The translations under genes and the position numbers were made by a program. DNA of 60,303 nucleotides from Candidatus Giovannonibacteria bacterium RIFCSPLOWO2_01_FULL_46_13 (lineage in GTDB: Bacteria; Patescibacteriota; Minisyncoccia; JACPKW01; UBA11713), in assembly GCA_001778785.1 (NCBI GenBank), contig MFIE01000019.1, positions 1,072 through 61,374 of the forward strand. Direction: 5' to 3'. Shown here piece by piece: positions 57,219-60,303 of this stretch. How positions within the stretch are numbered: the first letter of the stretch is position 1; every line of letters starts with the position of its first letter. The notes under the pieces were generated by a model. The model made no database searches. It had not been told where the DNA came from and was given only the letters and a program-made list of their open reading frames with translations.

Positions 57219-57342
57219 GTTCCTTGAATTAAATATCATAGATTTCTGGTTGCCGCTTTGATTCTGATTTTTCGGAGTTGAAACGGCGGCCGGAAAATCT
57301 AACCATTTCGGTTCGACCAAACAATTTCAATCCGGAGGTGCG
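57219..57342 (+). repeat. Repeat R2 (leader element), copy B, starting with a boxA-like motif
   Basis: Begins GTTCCTTGAA and runs to the ribosome binding site CCGGAGGTGCG of the 206-aa gene. Differs from copy A at only a handful of positions. Confidence 0.85.
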
Positions 57343-57963
57343 ATGAAGAAAATTTTTCTCTCCGATGAGGAGAAAGGATGGTCAATTCCCAAGTTGGCCG
57401 AGAAGTACGGCGTGTCTCGTGCGACCGCGTGGCGCGCCAAAAAACGGGGCTGGCTTGTGCCAGCATATCTCGAGAAGAAAATGATTATTTCTGATGACGG
57501 GATTCCGGTCTCCAAAGAAGAAATTATCAGAGATGCCAAGACGGGAGTCTTCGGTTTCTTGAAGAGGGTTTTAGCTGGTAAGAATTTCAAACAGGCTATA
57601 GCCCCCTTTTCAACGGACGATATGGTCCAGGAGGCCACAAAAAGGCTTTATGAATTAACTGGCCATGAAAAGTTTACAGACCGCAGCTGGCGAATCAATG
57701 TCGCATGGGTTGCGGCGAGGGATTTTATTCAGGGGTCTGTGTGGAAGCATGGACTCGTCGATAGAATCCCGGATAAATGGGAACTTCCAGAAGAACCAAG
57801 AATCTTTGGGGAAAATAGTGTTTTTCTGGCGGAGCTTCGGTGGAGATTGGGAGAAAGGAGGTGGGAGTTATTGTGGGATTGGGCTAAAGGAAGTAGTAAT
57901 CTCAAACCGCCGCAGGATTTAATTCGTGCGGCACGAAAGGAGACTGGACTATGTCCCTCCTAG
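57343..57963 (+). CDS. HTH and sigma-factor-like protein (206 aa)
   Basis: Residues 10-35 (GWSIPKLAEKYGVSRATAWR) form a helix-turn-helix. Residues about 88-130, FSTDDMVQEATKRLYELTGH then SWRINVAWVAARDFIQG, follow the spacing of ECF sigma region 2 (DxxQExxxRLxx...SxRxWxxxxAxxxxxD). A C-terminal RRWELLWDWAKGSSN could be a remnant of region 4. A DNA-binding regulator is likely; sigma activity is a hypothesis. It overlaps the next gene by 13 bp. Confidence 0.6.
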   Translation: MKKIFLSDEEKGWSIPKLAEKYGVSRATAWRAKKRGWLVPAYLEKKMIISDDGIPVSKEEIIRDAKTGVFGFLKRVLAGKNFKQAIAPFSTDDMVQEATKRLYELTGHEKFTDRSWRINVAWVAARDFIQGSVWKHGLVDRIPDKWELPEEPRIFGENSVFLAELRWRLGERRWELLWDWAKGSSNLKPPQDLIRAARKETGLCPS

Positions 57964-58742
57964 TTTCAATCATCTGTAGATTGTGTGGGTCGGATTTCCA
58001 GGTCGACCCAAAAACATTCGGGGCGCTCGGTTTACGGGGCGTCCCGAAAAAATGCCCCTCCTGCTGCGATAAAAAGCAGGAGCGGCCCCCGGAGGCGACG
58101 GTGATCAATCGCCAGTGCCTCCAGGATTTTCCGGCAGTGCGAGTGTGCTTGCCGGAAAATCTCTTCGCGCCTTTCAAGGCGCAGAATGATGATCGTCCGT
58201 GTTTGCGGGCGGTTATAAAAGGAAGCTCTCTTGGCAGAGGAGCTTCTTGGTCAGGTCGGCTCGATATTTATTGTCTAGCCGAAAAGTTGCCCTCCGTTGC
58301 CCGTGTACGGGTGATGGAAGTAACCCATGTCTCCGGCCAGCGTCGCATGGAGCGGCACAAGGATGCGGAGGGGGCGGTACCAGGAGTATCGCTTTCGCAC
58401 CCCGGCCAGCCGACGAGAACGGTGGAGGTGGAGTATTCACCCACCTATACCTATCTCGTTTTGGAGCCGACGGGTGAAGAACCTTTGGCGGCCCTGATCT
58501 TCACGAGCGTGAATTACAAAACCACGCTCAAGGGGTTCGGGAGGCAATGGTATGCCTCATTGGATACCTCGGCGGCCCTCTGGGTGCGTGAACTTTCAAG
58601 CTCAGCACGCTCCGGTCGCTTCGGTGCTTATGGCGCCGTGGCAGTGGTTGACGAAGGTCATCTCGTCATCGCTAAGCAGTGGGGTGACATCGAGTCGCAC
58701 ACTGCTTTCTCCGGTGATAAAAAGGAGGTTGTTGAGGGGTAA
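57951..58742 (+). CDS. Operon protein with N-terminal zinc ribbon (263 aa)
   Basis: Cysteines in IICRLCGSDF and PKKCPSCCDKK (residues about 9-39) form a treble-clef or zinc-ribbon site. The rest is a beta-rich domain of unknown fold (for example YLVLEPTGEEPLAALIFTSV and AVAVVDEGHLVIAKQWGD). Last protein gene of the operon. The start overlaps the upstream gene; codon use resembles its neighbours in the operon. Function unknown. Confidence 0.75.
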   Translation: MSLLVSIICRLCGSDFQVDPKTFGALGLRGVPKKCPSCCDKKQERPPEATVINRQCLQDFPAVRVCLPENLFAPFKAQNDDRPCLRAVIKGSSLGRGASWSGRLDIYCLAEKLPSVARVRVMEVTHVSGQRRMERHKDAEGAVPGVSLSHPGQPTRTVEVEYSPTYTYLVLEPTGEEPLAALIFTSVNYKTTLKGFGRQWYASLDTSAALWVRELSSSARSGRFGAYGAVAVVDEGHLVIAKQWGDIESHTAFSGDKKEVVEG

Positions 58743-58752
58743 GTTCTTTGAA
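58743..58752 (+). promoter_or_regulatory. boxA-like motif d
   Basis: GTTCTTTGAA directly after the stop of the 263-aa gene, followed by AGGAG but no ORF of useful length; the structured 3' RNA comes next. Confidence 0.6.
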
Positions 58753-58771
58753 AGGAGCTATGGTTGGTTAA

Positions 58772-58992
58772 AAAATTAGCGTTCTGAAGACGCTCATGTT
58801 GCAACTTAATGTTGCATTAGGAAACCGTAAGGTTTCCAGGAGAGCCGATGCTCTGCCACATCCCAGGGGTGCTAAGAACACCCGGAAATGTGGGAGCTAG
58901 GTCTCCAAATAAGCACAAGCGAACTCGATTAATTCGAGCCCACCGCTTGTGCTTCCCCCAGAGTTTTTAATTAAATTTGAAATTTCTGGGGG
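58772..58992 (+). ncRNA. Highly structured 3' RNA, about 220 nt
   Basis: Consecutive perfect stems: AGCGT/ACGCT (58778-58794), TGCAAC/GTTGCA (58800-58816), GGAAACC-GTAA-GGTTTCC (58820-58837), AGAGC/GCTCT (58841-58854), CCACAT/ATGTGG enclosing GGGTG/CACCC (58856-58893), outer GGAGA/TCTCC (58839-58906), AAGCACAAGCG/CGCTTGTGCTT enclosing CTCGA/TCGAG (58911-58954), and CCCCCAGA/TCTGGGGG (58955-58992). No coding frame of length. It does not resemble a riboswitch or ribozyme family that I can name. Confidence 0.75.
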
Positions 58993-58993
58993 A

Positions 58994-59003
58994 GATCTTT
59001 GAA
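58994..59003 (+). promoter_or_regulatory. boxA-like motif e
   Basis: GATCTTTGAA, one base off the others, just after the structured RNA and before the 17-residue ORF. Confidence 0.4.
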
Positions 59004-59044
59004 TTAAGTTAAAAAAAATAATACGAAAGGAGTAAATAATCTAT

Positions 59045-59098
59045 ATGTGGCTGGTGGTTCGGTATATGAGAGAAGTAGAAATACTTTTCTCCCTCTAA
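59045..59098 (+). CDS. Possible 17-residue peptide
   Basis: MWLVVRYMREVEILFSL, preceded by GAAAGGAG at a long 12-nt spacing. The same DNA folds (ATATG..GGCTG with CAGCC.CATAT, and GAGA-AAGTA/TACTT-TCTC), so it may be RNA structure rather than a gene. Confidence 0.3.
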   Translation: MWLVVRYMREVEILFSL

Positions 59099-59125
59099 TA
59101 TCAAGCCATCAGCCATATGAAGATT

Positions 59126-59158
59126 AACCAAAAACCCGCCTCAGGCGGGTTTTTGGTT
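59126..59158. terminator. Bidirectional terminator ending the small-ORF operon
   Basis: A perfect 15-bp stem (AACCAAAAACCCGCC on the left), TCA loop, complementary arm with a T run. Serves the rightward operon and the leftward pyrophosphatase gene. Confidence 0.92.
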
Positions 59159-59173
59159 TGCTTTTAAATTTTT

Positions 59174-60303
59174 CTAGAGAATGCCGACGAGGAGGAGGGC
59201 GACGATGTTTACGATTTTAATCATAGGGTTTATCGCCGGGCCCGCTGTGTCTTTGTACGGGTCGCCAACGGTGTCGCCGGTTACTGCGGCTTGGTGCGCG
59301 GGAGATTTCTTCCCGCCAAAATTTCCTTCCTCAATATATTTCTTGGCGTTATCCCAGGCCGCTCCTCCCGAAGTCATGGCGAGAGCTTGGAAAAGTCCGG
59401 TTATGATCACTCCGATCAAAAGTCCTCCCAAGGCTTCTACTCCGAAGATGAAAGCGACGAGTATGGTTATTGCGATCGGAAGGATCGCCGGCAAAATCAT
59501 TTCCCGGAGCGCGGCTTTGGTTACGATATCAACCGCGCGGGCGTAGTCCGGCTTGTCGATCCCTTCCATTATTTTTTTCTCGCGGAATTGCCTGCGGACT
59601 TCTTCAACGATGGAGCCCGCGGCTTTGCCGACGGCGAGCATGGAGAGGGAAGCGAAGATGTACGGAAGGATGCCGCCGATAAATAATCCGAGAAGGACGG
59701 AAGGGTCCTGGAGTTCGAAGGTTGCCGGTTTGCCAAGCCTTTCTAATTCGGAGACGAACGCGCCGAAGAGTACGAGTGCGGCGAGTCCGGCCGAACCGAT
59801 CGCGTATCCTTTGGTGACGGCTTTGGTCGTGTTGCCGACGGCGTCCAGGGCATCGGTAACTTCGCGGACGTTTTCCGGAAGCCCGGCCATCTCGGCGATC
59901 CCCCCGGCGTTATCCGTTATCGGTCCGAACGAATCTATCGCGACAATTATTCCCGCCAAAGAAAGCATGGACGTTGCGGCGATGGCGATCCCGTACAGGC
60001 CCGCGAAATAAAAGGCGAGGTAACTTCCCATGGCGATCGTGAAAATCGGGAGCGCGACCGCTTCCATGGAAACGGCGAGGCCCATGATTATATTTGTCCC
60101 GTGGCCAGAGGTGGAAGCGGCCGCAATATTTTTAACCGGGCGGAATCTTTTTGAAGTGTAGTATTCGGTGAAGATGACCATGAAGATCGTGACGATGATC
60201 CCGATCAATGCCGCGATGTACAGGTTAACGGGATCTCCGGGAATGGTTTGGATTTCATTTCCGAGAAGGTCGGCCGAGACGCCCATGGGGTGGACGAATA
60301 TTT
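59174..60303 (-). CDS. hppA: Membrane H+-translocating pyrophosphatase, 5' end beyond window
   Basis: C-terminal 375 or so residues of a 16-helix pump that couples PPi hydrolysis to proton export. GPITDNAGGIAEM (Mg-PPi site), the repeated AVGNTTKAVTKGYAIGSA, and the final GDTVGDPYKDTAGPAINP are signatures. The Lys in GNTTKA, followed by Thr two residues on in AVTKG, marks the K+-independent subfamily. The frame stays open past the ATG at 60286 to the window end, so the N-terminus is missing. Confidence 0.95.
   Translation of the reverse strand, partial: IFVHPMGVSADLLGNEIQTIPGDPVNLYIAALIGIIVTIFMVIFTEYYTSKRFRPVKNIAAASTSGHGTNIIMGLAVSMEAVALPIFTIAMGSYLAFYFAGLYGIAIAATSMLSLAGIIVAIDSFGPITDNAGGIAEMAGLPENVREVTDALDAVGNTTKAVTKGYAIGSAGLAALVLFGAFVSELERLGKPATFELQDPSVLLGLFIGGILPYIFASLSMLAVGKAAGSIVEEVRRQFREKKIMEGIDKPDYARAVDIVTKAALREMILPAILPIAITILVAFIFGVEALGGLLIGVIITGLFQALAMTSGGAAWDNAKKYIEEGNFGGKKSPAHQAAVTGDTVGDPYKDTAGPAINPMIKIVNIVALLLVGIL

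Noticed and set aside
54210..59158. A prophage
   Set aside because: No capsid, portal, terminase, integrase or lysis gene is recognisable, and no attachment-site repeat flanks the region.

Overview
The window looks like a chromosomal segment of a Candidate Phyla Radiation (Patescibacteria) bacterium, most likely a Parcubacteria-type lineage. This rests on gene content, not on a database search. The signs are a minimal VirB4/PrgI/VirB6-type secretion locus with a split VirB4, a standalone VirB2-like pilin, a sigma/DUF5667/DUF5666 cluster, two TrmB-family regulators, tRNA genes without encoded CCA, and many small ORFs of no recognisable family.

Layout. 1-8.6 kb: tyrS (cut by the window edge), a class A penicillin-binding protein, then the replication-origin neighbourhood. 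There dciA-like/dnaN/dnaA run leftward and rpmH-rnpA-yidD-yidC-jag run rightward. 8.6-20 kb: an eleven-gene leftward operon for a reduced type IV secretion/pilus machine. 20-30 kb: rsmA and uvrD, a LysM-M23 peptidase, an MBOAT/SGNH/acyl-AMP-ligase group that resembles a Dlt-like envelope acylation module, and comM. 30-34 kb: a leftward block with dksA-like, pnp, NYN and rpsO, then a Xer recombinase. 34.7-37.5 kb: a self-contained three-gene membrane cassette of unknown function with a consensus promoter and a strong terminator. 37.5-43.5 kb: a pilin, four tRNAs, cca, an exonuclease, two parS-like sites, yraN and the ECF sigma cluster. 43.5-49.6 kb: an ABC exporter whose ATPase and permease are separated by a toxin-antitoxin pair and regulators, tRNA-Gly, two TrmB regulators and HU. 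49.7-54.1 kb: rny, gpmI, hicAB, clpP. The right edge is an H+-pyrophosphatase gene cut by the window end.

The most unusual part is 54.2-59.2 kb. Two tandem near-perfect sigma70 promoters are followed by an intrinsic terminator in the leader. After it comes a rightward string of small ORFs with strong Shine-Dalgarno sequences (37, 20, 76, 57, 89, 148, 206 and 263 aa). Between them sit repeated copies of a boxA-like antitermination motif (GTTCTTTGAA), many perfect hairpins, two families of duplicated RNA-like elements, a type III hammerhead ribozyme whose core carries an extra palindromic hairpin, a pseudoknot-capable RNA, and a roughly 220-nt highly structured 3' RNA. A bidirectional terminator closes the unit. 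A hicAB pair lies antisense inside it. I read this as one long antiterminated, RNA-processed transcription unit and cannot match it to a described system.

Across the window, several -10 elements lie about 7 nt from the start codon (rpmH, gpmI, a TrmB gene, the secretion operon, dnaN), which suggests that leaderless mRNAs are common for core genes. The two unusual islands instead use AGGAGG-type ribosome binding sites. Small GC-rich palindromes recur in both coding and non-coding DNA, including in-frame in uvrD.
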